Assembly: GCA_030522415.1 (NCBI GenBank)
Contig: CM060121.1
Location: forward strand, 4,309,476-4,373,475
Direction: 5' to 3'
Source: Channallabes apus
Lineage: Eukaryota > Chordata > Actinopteri > Siluriformes > Clariidae
DNA: 64,000 nt
Both the position numbers and the translations under genes were made by a program. Of this stretch, positions 47,465-58,700 are shown in pieces. Each line of letters starts with the position of its first letter. The first letter of the stretch is position 1. The notes beneath the pieces are model-generated. The model did no database searches and had not been told where the DNA came from. It worked only from the letters and a program-made list of their open reading frames with translations.

Positions 47465-47630
47465 CTGAGCCCTCTGACCTCAACCTCACTGAGCATCTGT
47501 TGGATGAACTGGAACTTGAGCCTTCTCCCCCAACATCTCACTAATGCTCACGTGGCTGAAAGAGCACTCGGTTCCAAAATCTAGTGGAAAGTGTTCCCAG
47601 AAGAGTGGAGGTCCAATGTTTGGCTATCTA
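47465..47630 (+). mobile_element. Tc1-type MITE remnant, second copy
   Basis: Contains 'cctcaacctcactgagcatc', 'tcactaatgctc' and 'aaaatctagtggaaag', followed by 'cccagaagagtggagg'. Same family as 39897-40110. Confidence 0.6.
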
Positions 47631-47639
47631 GCTTGTCTA

Positions 47640-47950
47640 CAATTTGACTTTTTTTTGTTAGTAAGACTAATCAGAGAAAGGTGTCAGTTTGCTAGGGACC
47701 ATGAAGATTGGACTTTGGAGCAATGGAAAAAAGGTCATGTGGTCTAATGAGTTCAGACTGAGCCTATTCCAGAACGATGGTGAGTCCTGATCTGGGTCAG
47801 GGTAAGAATAGAGGCGCATGAAGTGATCATCATGCATTGATTTCACTTGCTTCAGTTGGTCAGGTCAAGGCTCAGCAATGTTATGTGGCCATAACATTAA
47901 GTCAGTTGACGACCTGAATATACTGAATGACCAGGTTATCACATCTACAG
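47640..47950 (+). pseudogene. Decayed Tc1-like transposase fragment
   Basis: Frames broken by stops and shifts resemble the 'WTLEQWKKVxWSDESRF..FQNDG' region of Tc1 transposases: 'attggactttggagcaatgg', 'gtggtctaatgag', 'ccagaacgatgg'. A shorter related stretch is at 58985-59040. Confidence 0.55.
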
Positions 47951-48881
47951 ATTTTCTCCCCTTGATAGGAAATCGCTGCTAAGTGGCCAAAAGTTCTGAG
48001 TGACACAATTTTGGTCCTACGTTTAGGAGTAGAATTAAAAGCAATTCATCAACATTATTAAAATAGGAAATGACTCGTTGTTCTTCACCAAAATTTAGGA
48101 CAGCTACTGAAATGTCCTAACAGTTTGTGAGGAAATGGCATTCAGACAGAGACATGCACGGAGGTGGGACGTTTTGGTAACATTGAATGACACGGAGCTC
48201 ATTATAACATACAGTTTGGACAACAACAACAAAAAAAAAGAACACTTTTTGTGACAGATCGTGTGCGGGGTTGCAGCTGGTCCATCAACAAACATTTCAT
48301 AAGCTGTCTCCATAGAAACTAAGATGATTGCTACTTTACGTTTGTTTATTAACAGCGAAGATCCACCTTTGCAACATTGATGATTTGGTAAATTTTGATA
48401 CATTTACCCACCATGCAGCATGAAATAAACCAAAAACAAGCTGCATTCGTGTGCATCGCTGGTTTCCCTGGAGTTGTGGACATCATCCATGGCGGACACA
48501 TTAAAAATTACACAGTTTTTTGAGTTTCGTGTTATGAGCTAAAATTTCACCATTCACCGTTTTTTGACACTCCTTTGGGGTGTGTGTAGAAAACTGACAG
48601 GTGGTATTGATGGGTTCACAAATTACCATCCACTCGATCTCATCTTCTCTCCAGTTTGGCTTTCTTTTTGAAGTAATTTTGATCAGATTATGACATTATA
48701 TCCTACACAGCTCTATTATGGAGGCATCTGTAAGTTTTATCTGTGCGCATAAAGCCTTCTCAATCAACATTTCGATTTTGCACTGTTTAAAACTATTTAT
48801 AACTGTCATAAAAACTTCAACACCTACACCACTATAATCTGCAACTTACTTTGTGGCTCTCAGTTTTGTAAATAGTGATGT

Positions 48882-48938
48882 CACGTGGTTTCCTAGGAGC
48901 TGTCCTACTCCTTGCTGAAAGTAAGAGAAAGAAACTTT
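48882..48938. repeat. 57-bp direct repeat, left copy, abutting a DNA element
   Basis: Runs from CACGTGGTTTCCTAGGAGC to GAGAAAGAAACTTT and stops exactly where the element's CAGAGGTGG terminus begins. The right copy is 50144-50200, with two mismatches. Confidence 0.9.
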
Positions 48939-49428
48939 CAGAGGTGGAAAGAGTAATACAATTTTGTACTCAAGTACAAGTACTGTTACTTCAGTGAAAT
49001 TTTACTTAAGTACAAGTAAAGTTACCATTATAAAAATCTACTCAAGTAAAAGTAAAAAGTAGCTCATTAAAAAATTTACTCAGAGTAAAAGTTACCGAGT
49101 TACTTTTTTTTTTTTTTTTTTAACAGCGGGGGTGGGATGAGGCGTTCTAGCGTAGTTCAAAAAAGATGAGCAGATATAAATCTCAAACTAGTTGTTTTTA
49201 ACTGAAGGAACACCTTTGCATAATAAAGCTGTTGTCTTTCTTGTGCTTGAAAATCAAAGTGGTCACTTAAATATGGTGTTACGTCCCAGTCTAGGGTCAT
49301 ACAGCAAAAGAATGGTTCAGGGTTCTATTTATAATATATATAACTGTATGGAAATGGTGGTATATGGCAGAAAGAACTAGATCCAATCATTAACTGATGA
49401 AATAATGAGGTTTGTATACACACATACT

Positions 49429-49473
<45 letters not shown>

Positions 49474-50143
49474 AGGAGGAGGAGGATCAGATTCAGGATG
49501 GACCCAGGCCAAAATAATAAACAAAATGGTTTTTATATTCAGTAGCTAGATTACCTGCAAAAAAAAAAAAACACACACACAAAAAAAATACAGGTACCTT
49601 CCCGGACTCCCTAAACCAAAAACAGTGAAATTATCTACAAATATATACAAAGACCAACCAAACCAAAGGGACAAAGCAATAATCAAAGTCAATGGGAGGC
49701 AAAAAGTCAAAACCAGAATACACAACCAAACAATCTTTCCTCTTTCCCCTGTCTCTCTCCGGTTTATATATGGTCGCGCTAGTCGATGACGTCACTCTGA
49801 GGGCGGAAGCGACTGTGTGGAAGGTCAGGAAGATGCCGATGTCAGAAAACCTGGAGTGGAGTCTGGAGCGGCGCGCGACCAGGACATGATACACACACGC
49901 GGCGCAACGGAGCATTTATACAAAGCATAATATTTTTATTATTTTATCATTTTCATTCATTTATTTTTTACTCAGTAGCGAATATGATTTAAAATGTAGC
50001 GAATTACAATACTTCAAACAAAACGTACTTAAGTAAAAGTAAAATTACAGATTTTTAAAACTACTTAAAAAAGTAGAAATACACAAAAAAGCTACTTAAT
50101 TACAGTAACGCGAGTAAATGTAATTCGCTACTTTCCACCTCTG
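48939..50143. mobile_element. Non-autonomous DNA element with CAGAGGTGGAAAG inverted ends
   Basis: Left end CAGAGGTGGAAAGAGTAA and right end, inverse CAGAGGTGGAAAGTAGCGAA, share 13 terminal bases. Sub-terminal 'tacttaagtacaagtaaa' motifs appear near both ends. The interior holds a (CA)n tract at 49433-49473 and no transposase. It is flanked on both sides by the 57-bp direct repeat. Confidence 0.8.
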
Positions 50144-50200
50144 CACGCGGTTTCCTAGGAGCGGTCCTACTCCTTGCTGAAAGTAAGAGAAAGAAACTTT
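50144..50200. repeat. 57-bp direct repeat, right copy
   Basis: Begins at the base after the element's CCACCTCTG terminus. It matches 48882-48938 at 55 of 57 positions by eye. Confidence 0.9.
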
Positions 50201-50457
50201 ATAATAACTTTTATATTCCACATTGAGGTAAGAGTATTTTAATCCTAAATGAACTTTCAGCACGATTCCTAGGACTGATTCTGAGACGCTTAGGCCCCAG
50301 GACACAAATTGTGAAAGAGTGGTTCTGGGAGCATGAGGAATCATTTTCACATTGAAATGGTCACCACAATGTGTGCTGTAATTAAAGCTACAGGCAACTG
50401 GACAAAATCTTAGAGTTTGCAACTTTTTTACATTAGACTTTTTTTAATAGTATACTG

Positions 50458-50700
50458 TACAGTGGTGGCTCAGTGGTAGGTGTTTCGCCTGCCATACGGA
50501 AGGTCCGGGTTCGAGTCCAGCCAGTGCCCTCACCCCAGCCACTGGATGCAGTGCTGGCTCCAAGCCCGGATAAAATGGGAGGGTTGCGTCAGGAAGGGCA
50601 TCCGGCGTAAAACCTGTGCCAAGTTGTAGTGCGGACTGGATATTCCGCTGTGGCGACCCCTTGTTGGGAGCAGCCGAAAGACCAACAACAACAACAGTAG
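50458..50700 (+). mobile_element. tRNA-Gly-like SINE with (AAC)n tail
   Basis: The head 'gtggctcagtggtagg..ttcgcctgcca' and 'gggttcgagtcc' closely resembles tRNA-Gly, including a GCC anticodon-loop equivalent. The body ends 'cagccgaaagaccaacaaca'. The 3' body recurs on the minus strand at 59596-59695. Confidence 0.85.
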
Positions 50701-50830
50701 TAGATACAGAGTCATTCCCACAACTTTATTATCTCCTTCTCTCCCACTACTTAGTTTTGACGACAAATTAATTATCTTATTCCTTCACCCTACTTATTTG
50801 TGGTCACAAATTCATTGTTTTATTCTCTCA

Positions 50831-51214
50831 TGGCGGCGCGGTGGTGTAGTGGTTAGCACTGTCGCCTTGCACCTCCAGGGTCTGGGTTCGATTCCCCGGC
50901 CAGGCTCGATTCCCGTCTCTGTGTGCATGGAGTTTGCATGTTCTCCCCGTGCTTGGTGGGTTTCCTCCGGGTACTCCGGTTTCCTCCCACAGTCCAAAGA
51001 TATGCAGGTTAGGCTAATCGGCGTTCCTAAATTGCCCGTAGTGTGTGATTGGGTGTGTGAGTGTGTGTATGTGTGTGTGCCCTGCGATGGATTGGCACCC
51101 TGTCCAGGGTGTACCCCGCCTAGTGCCCGAAGTCTCCTGGGATAGGCTCCAGGTCCCCCGCGACCCTGAACAAAGGATTAAGCGGTATAGAAAATTAATG
51201 AATGAATGAATTCT
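50831..51214 (+). mobile_element. Full-length copy of the recurrent tRNA-derived SINE
   Basis: Starts 'ggcggcgcggtggtgtagtg' (A box 'tagtggttagcactg'), B box 'gggttcgattcc', a conserved body ('ctccccgtgcttggtgggtt', 'cctgtccagggtgtaccccg') and an (AATG)n tail. It serves as the reference copy for the family here. Confidence 0.92.
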
Positions 51215-51682
51215 ATGTAGACATGGCCACAAATCAATGAATGACCTCATTTTCGCACATGTCTTTGATTTAACCAAAAATTATCTCATTTTATGTAATT
51301 CTCACACACCGCCTAGTTGTGATAGGAAACTAATTATCTCATTCTCTCACAATCCATAAATATGACCATAAATGAAATCTCATTCTTTCAGTCTACTAAA
51401 TTGTGGTCATTTCATCACACCACGAAGTCGACTTCATCATCTCACTCCCAGAACCTAGTTGCCGTATTCCCATGAATCAAGTTGTGATCATGAGTTATTA
51501 AAAAAAAATAATAATAATTAGGATGTCTTGAGCTGAGCCCTGAAAGTATCTGATCTGTGGTTTATTTATGTTCTATAATAAAATAACAGGAAGAACAGTG
51601 TGTGAGTAACCTTTACCCCCTGATATGTTTTGTTACCAACCATAAAAAAATCAACATGTATGGAAATGATTTTGCTTTGCTT

Positions 51683-51772
51683 ATCTGTCTGACTGGCGAC
51701 TGTGCTCATTGCTTGATATGTAGAGAACGACTATGATTTGAAGTATTGAGCACAGTCGCCAGTCAGACAGAT
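51683..51772. repeat. Perfect 26-bp inverted repeat (hairpin) with 38-nt loop
   Basis: The left arm ATCTGTCTGACTGGCGACTG plus TGCTCA (51683-51708) is the exact inverse of 51747-51772. Pairing continues imperfectly outward through T-rich/A-rich flanks and a little into the loop. No known family is recognised. Confidence 0.9.
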
Positions 51773-52575
51773 ATAAAGATATAAAATACTACACAGTAAG
51801 GCATATTTTGGAAATAGACGTTGTTATTCAAAAGTTTCAGACTAGGGACCCAACAGCACCAGCACCACCTCCACACCCCCTGACCTATACGTAATCAAAC
51901 ACAGTCTAAGAGGATAAGATCAGAACCACCTTCTCATCACAGCTATTCACGATCCTATTTATAGCAAGACAGATTTTTACAGGTTGATTCCTAACCTGCT
52001 TCAGCCACACCCTTAATAACAGTAATAATACATCACTGACAATATACTTTATTATACACTCATAACATGAGCTTACATCATTTTATATTTGAGATGACTG
52101 CTACTTATGAAGCTAAAATACAACTTTAATGTAGCTAAAATGAAGCCTACTGTGGTATACTGGCGTATAAAAGGTATATGAAGGTCAATCTGAAGTCGAA
52201 ATTATCCTACAAGGTGCTTCAAAAATATTGGCATCCATTATTTCAAATAAAATTAATAAAGTCAGCATATATACAATGACAGACACACAGTGGTTACTAT
52301 ATTATATAATGTATCCTCTTACATTTTTTAACTTAGAATTCTTTAAAAGAATTCATAAAAAAAGAGTACGGCATATTTTTTCAGGAAAAAATTATTTCTA
52401 AATGATTGGCACCCCTAATTATTATCCAGTGTAATAATCATGTGTTCCTGTGATCCTGTGATGTCTGATAAAAATGGTTGGCACTTGAAGATCTAACAAG
52501 CTCAAGAAAACAGAGCATGTTACAAGTTTGTGAAAGGAGAACATTCCTAGAACTTGATAGCAATTAGTCCCCCCA

Positions 52576-52578
<3 letters not shown>

Positions 52579-52644
<66 letters not shown>

Positions 52645-52657
52645 TATATATATATAC
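52579..52657. repeat. (TA)n microsatellite cluster
   Basis: TA runs interrupted by 'aaaaaaaa' and 'aaatat', followed by a short 'ggcggtgcggtggtgcgg' scrap that resembles a SINE head. Confidence 0.85.
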
Positions 52658-53232
52658 AGGGCGGTGCGGTGGTGCGGTATATATATACACACATCTCGAT
52701 TAATTGGATAAAAGCTAGACGCTTTAATTTGATGTTTTGCTTAACTATATAAAACCATAAATCAGGGTATTATTTATGTATAAAAGTAAACTTTAAAAAT
52801 GCAATAGCCACATAGTTTAATTATCTTTAATTTTGACATTTAAACCTTATTTTTTGTAAATCAACATTTTTGTTTTTAACAGTAATTGCAGATGGCAAGT
52901 TGACTGTGTGTATATATGCAGTTTTGTGAAAAAGTATTTGCCCCTTCCTAATTCCTAATTTTGTATATTTTTTGCATATTTGTTACACTTAAATGATTGA
53001 GATCATCAAACAAAAAAAAATTATAATAATTTACACAAAACTAACCCAAGTAAATACAAAAGCAGTTTTAAATTATCATTTCCTTTATAATGTATGCCTG
53101 ATAAAACAAATATTAACACATATAATATGCAAGAACGTAGTCAATAATTTGTTTTTATTGGGGGGGGGGGTAAACTTTTTTTATTGGTTTTACATAGAAA
53201 CTCAGTATTGACTATTGAATATATGAAATCTC

Positions 53233-53270
<38 letters not shown>

Positions 53271-54237
53271 GAAGATTTAATATCTTTTCCATTTAGCTCC
53301 TTCTTTTGAGTAATTGTGCTTTGTCACTATATATAACACATTAATACTTTCCTGAGTGTTACTGGAGGTAAATATTTGTATTTGTTTTATTATTTCTTTT
53401 TATATTCATATATATATTTTGCTTTTTTAATACAGATTTCTGTCAAAATGTTTAAGCTTAACATCCATCCTGTGGGAAATACACGAAGCTAAATCATTAG
53501 CATGCTAAACAAGCTAGGAGTTCTGTGTTAAACTTTAGAATTGTAGATATAAAGTTGTTTATATGTTCTGCTAGAGTAATGCTAGATAATGTATAATAAG
53601 CAAGTTTGCTAGATAGCAAACTATTTAGTTAGAAACATGTATGAATTGACACACGCTAGCTAGCAAACTAGATAATGAACCTAGCAAGCTACTGAAAGTC
53701 CAAACAGCATTTGGTTTAGCTAACACTAGCTAACACTATCTTTTTTGACAGACTTTTGATGATGGAAATGATGAAAGATGGCCATTTGTCTGAGATCTTT
53801 ACGTAACAGACAGGAGATTAATATGAACCAGTGTCGGTCATATATGATGGACACTTTGTTTTTTATTCTCCCAATAGGACATTTTTTATTTATTTTTAAT
53901 CAGTCTCTTATATAGTCATGGCTTAAATAAGTCACCCCGTAATCTAAGGATCTGTAGTATAAAGTTAGATCATTAAGATGATTTAAAAAGATGCTTAGGC
54001 ATCATCAACAGTTTGGAGAACTTTGTTATAACATTCCTTCCGATCCCCCGACCACAGCACTGAGCTCTGTATCATCAGGTGAACTCACATGTGCTGTTTA
54101 TTTCCCTCTCACTGAGTGTTAATGATTCACATTTACAGCAGCGAGACAGTAATCAGTACCAGGCAAAGGTCTCTCCGTAGTGACGGCTTCCCATCACTTC
54201 GGAGACGACGTCCATCGGAACAGCATCGAGGACGAGA

Positions 54238-54246
54238 ATGGGGAAG
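54238..54246 (+). CDS. cdhr2: Proposed first coding exon of cdhr2
   Basis: The context gagaATGGGGAAG|gtaagc gives A at -3 and G at +4 and a strong donor. Joined to 55229 it reads MGKLDGGGMLTSSILL. If this exon is not coding, translation could begin at the Met at 55244 and still leave a signal peptide. Confidence 0.55.
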
Positions 54247-55687
54247 GTAAGCCCGCTTCTAAGAGAGCTATATTGATCATGTGAATAAATAACAAGCGCT
54301 ATCGTCCTTCTCTGACGTTTTTGGTTGGTTTACAAACCTTTGGGTGTAAGAAATATTTGATATAGTTCTTAACTGTAATGATGTCACTTGCTTTGGGGAT
54401 TTTCATGATCCAGGATCAATAGAGTGCTGATTTTCATAAAATTACAAACAGGTAACAGTACAAAAGGACATTACCCTAATTACATTTAATATACACATAT
54501 GGTAGGAATATATAAATAGTTCCTGTGGCTTTACAAAATTATAGCATTTAAACTTAAATTTGAAACAAAAACTGCAACCAAAAAAAATTAACCCCTGGAT
54601 TTATTTTTTAATCTTCTTTTATCTTCTGCCTCATCATAAAAGCTTGAGACAGCAGTTGCAAAGGTCACTCATAAGAGCCATGATTCATTGCTGCGTACAT
54701 ACGTCTATACATACAGAATACCCTAAAGTAGACTACTATACATATGACAATGCACATACTGTACTGTACAGGTATATATTTTATGTTTTATGTTTGTGAT
54801 TTGATTTCCAGAGCATAATCTCTTAAACAGGAAGCGATATTTAGTCTGTGTTGTTGTAACCTGATTATAAAAGGCGGATACAACATTACGTGAACGTTGA
54901 ACTCTGATTTGTAAAGGAGCTGTACAATAGTGGAACAGGTTTTACACTCGGAATCCAAGGCGATGCTAACTTTTGCACAGAATTAACAGGAAATGCGTGA
55001 TGATTCCTGTTCCTTTCACCTTTAAATCAATATATTGGTATTCATAGGTGATACAGTGTAAGACAGCAGGTTATATTGTTATAATGTATGGCGCCGATCT
55101 TCTACTGGAAAATCTATTGGATTTGTACAGATCACACATAGTTGACAATTCTGAAAACCGCATAACCGCATTTACTGTGACATATTTTACAAACCTATTT
55201 TATGTACACTTTTTATTTTCATGGACAGCTGGACGGCGGGGGAATGTTGACTTCGTCAATCCTGCTCACAACTCTTTTTGCAACATGTAAGTATCTAACT
55301 GAAGGGTATAAACGAAACACGGACAGATTGTCAGCAAGAGTTCAAAGTTCAGATTATTATCTGTGCAATTTAGAGACATGAAAGTCGATATGATGTGCAA
55401 GCGTTCAAAAGGTATGCGGAAAAATCTTGTTTATTCCTGACAGTGTAACATAGTAACTGTGGCGGCGCGGTGGTGTAGTGGTTAGCACTGTCGCCTTGCA
55501 CCTCCAGGGGCCGGGTTCGATTCCCGGCCAGGCGTCTCTGTGTGCATGGAGTTTGCATGTTCTCCCCGTGCTTGGTGGGTTTCCTCCGGGTACTCCGGTT
55601 TCCTCCCACAGTCCAAAGACATGCAGATTAGGCTAATTGACCATAATTCCCATTCCATAGTTCCCAAATTGACCATAGTGTGTGAAT

Positions 55688-55723
<36 letters not shown>

Positions 55724-58700
55724 TGGATTGGCACACTGTTCACTGCCTCGTGGTCCCCGCGACCCTAATACAGGATGAAGCGGTATAGGAGATGAATGAC
55801 TGAATGAATATAATAACTGTTACATGCTTCCCCCTTAAGATCTTCCTCATTCCTTATATGGCCGCACATCCTATTGTTCGCTATTGGATGTCTATAAAAC
55901 TTACGTCTCTTTCTATAGAACATACGAATGGCTGATGTAGTGGTGGATGTACTGATATGTACTGTATGTCGTGTAGCATATGGATTAGGACGTACTGTAT
56001 ATCGATCTGGGATTAAACCAGATAACATCCTGAAACAAATTTCAAACTTGGCAAAGCACAGCGGACAGATCTAGCGGATCTTCATCGATTCTAAACTTAG
56101 TACCAATATAGGACATACCTGTGGATATGATGTCCCCCCTCTCAAAAACAAAAATACACGTCCAAATGTCCACAAATGCATATTAAATAAACCACTGGGG
56201 GTGAACTGTCGATGATCCACAACAGGGAATTTGTTACTATTTATTAATACTATTACCTCGCCAAAGTTGATTATTTTCCCATAACAGCACATCCAGATGT
56301 GTTTTAATTCTCTCATACCACAGCAAAACTTACTTAATGTTGTATAATGCCCGTGAAAACAAACCCCCACGTCCCTGAGTAAGCCAGAGTACAGACAGAA
56401 CACCAAGCACAGATTCTGTAGAACATGCAAACTCTACACAAACACTTAACATTGATAAAATGATAAACAATCTTCTTCTCTCGGAAAAAGTCGGATAACG
56501 TATTCAGGACGAGAGCTTAATTAATGAGCACAGCCTGGAAATAATATGTGCGCTAGCCTTATCTTGCCGTTTGTATGCCAGGGCTCCTCAACATCATGTA
56601 CAATATCAATTAACAACATCATGTACAATATCAATTAACAACATCATGTACAATATCAATTAACAACATCATGTACAATATCAATTAACAACATCATGTA
56701 CAATATCAATTAACAACATCATGTGCAATATCAGCAGTCTCTGGTACAAGAATTCTCTCGGGGATTAATAAAGTTTTATTGTATTGTATGGTATCATACA
56801 ATTTGGGAACGCCAATTAGCCTAACCTGCATATCTTTGGACTGTGGGAGGAAACCGGAGTACCCGGAGGAAACCCACCAAGCACGGGGAGAACATGCAAA
56901 CTCCATGCACACAGAGACGGGAATCGAGCCTGGCCGGGGAATCGAACCCGGACTCTGGAGGTGCAAGGCGACAGTGCTAACCACTACACCACCGCGCCGC
57001 TCCATACAGTTATGTATGTAATATTATTTTTTTGTTATTTTTTCAGGCTACACTCTGAGTGTCCCGGTCATTAATATGTCTTCAGTGGAACTGAGGGAAG
57101 ATCTTAAAAAAGGTACGCGCAAACATGCAGGTCATGCCATAATTGTCATAAAATAATTGTGCTTCTGAACTAAAACAGATCATATTTTTCTCCACAGGTG
57201 ACTTTGCATTTAAAATCAGTGCATATGATCTAGATGGTGATCCACTGACCTATGAGATCACCAATGACAACGGTCACTTTAATGTGTCTAAAGATACTGG
57301 TGAAGTGTTCATCAAAATTCCACTTGATCGAGAGGTGATTTGAGCGCGACATTTTCTCTTAAAAAAAAAAAAAAGTGTTTTTTGTTTCAGTTGAAGCCCA
57401 GCATTTGACCTTTTATCTCTTTTTGCTTCCCTCAGACTCAAGACAACTTTCAAGTAGATGTTTCTGTTAGCGATGGAATACATATTCCGGTAGGTCTGAT
57501 TTATACAATGTGGAAATCATTGGAAGTTCTTCATCGCTCTCTAACCTTAAAACTCCTATTTCCAGACCAAAAAACCGCTAATAATTGTGGTGCTGGACGC
57601 AAATGACAATGCGCCAACATTCATAAATGAGCCATACAACATCCATCTACTAGAGGTGAGTGAAAAGACAAAGAAATAGATTGTAAATTTCGGCAGAACA
57701 AATGAACACAGCGACTTCAGTAGAATTTCAGTGGAACTTGTTTACGAATAATTTTTTATCAATAATAGGATATTCTGACCAACATATATCGAAGAAATTC
57801 ATAATGCTGTGATTTTCTTCTCGACATGTCGGATCACAGAACACTACTGTGGGCACTGCGGTGCTGAAAGTGACAGCGACAGATCCTGATTACGGACAAG
57901 CCGGGAATGTCTACTACAGTATTGATGAGGTAGTTCATCTTCATGCAGCTCTTTAGATGTTCTTTCTCAGCACTGAAAAAACAAAAAATAGAAAAGGTTA
58001 AAATGTTAATCTGTGTTTTTAGCTTTTGAACGGGTTGTGTTTAGGATTCTTTCATTAGAACTTTCTAATGTTTTAGTGAGAAAGCTCTCTGATAGGGAAA
58101 CACAATCCGGTGTAAATGTGTACTTGGAATCTACTTAAAAGCTGCAAGCGTTCTTCCAGAAATGCACAAATTAATCAGAACCTTAAAGCAACAATGCATC
58201 ATTATAATTCTGATTATTAACTTGTGTTCTTTTCTTTTAAATATCGATGTGTGTTAGTCCAACCCGACTGAAGGAGTCGACGTGTTCTATATCACAAGAA
58301 TAGGAGGAAACATTGTGTTGAACCAGACACTTGATTTTACGGAGAGCAAATTTTATCAGCTACAGATCAACGCCACTGTGAGTCCTCCTTCATCCATTGC
58401 ACATCTCAAAATTCAGTTCCTGAGTTAGTTACAGATGGCCTTTTCCATCGACTGTTTATTATGGATTATTGAGTTAATTGTGAGTGGATGTAAATTAGTG
58501 GGTTAGCACACAGCCACAATTAGTTTCTGTATCTGGTTAGCTCCAAATATAAACTGTATGTGAACCAGAGTATTCAAACTGAGCGTGTCTGAAACCAAAT
58601 GTATTGTTTCAGCCCTGTCACTATGCCTCCAGATACAACAACAACAAAAATCAGGGATAAAACTGGTACTGGTACCAATGGTGGCACTGGTAGCATGGTT

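Larger units (their letters stand above)
37861..54160. other. Repeat-dominated gene-free interval between rnf44 and cdhr2
   Basis: In about 16 kb I find no exon with conserved coding sequence on either strand. The recognisable content is SINEs, LINE ends, Tc1/hAT-derived elements, microsatellites and minisatellites listed separately. The longest open frames run through these repeats. Stretches such as 44000-45750 and 52700-54160 are AT-rich with CA or TTA microsatellites and otherwise unremarkable. Confidence 0.7.

Noticed and set aside
50458..50530. Possible functional tRNA-Gly gene
   Set aside because: The head resembles tRNA-Gly, but the acceptor stem does not close and it continues into a SINE body with an (AAC)n tail.
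50798..51145. Open frames recurring at several sites (EFACSPRAWWVSSGYSGF and its inverse)
   Set aside because: They are translations of the recurrent SINE, repeated wherever the SINE lies, not a gene family.
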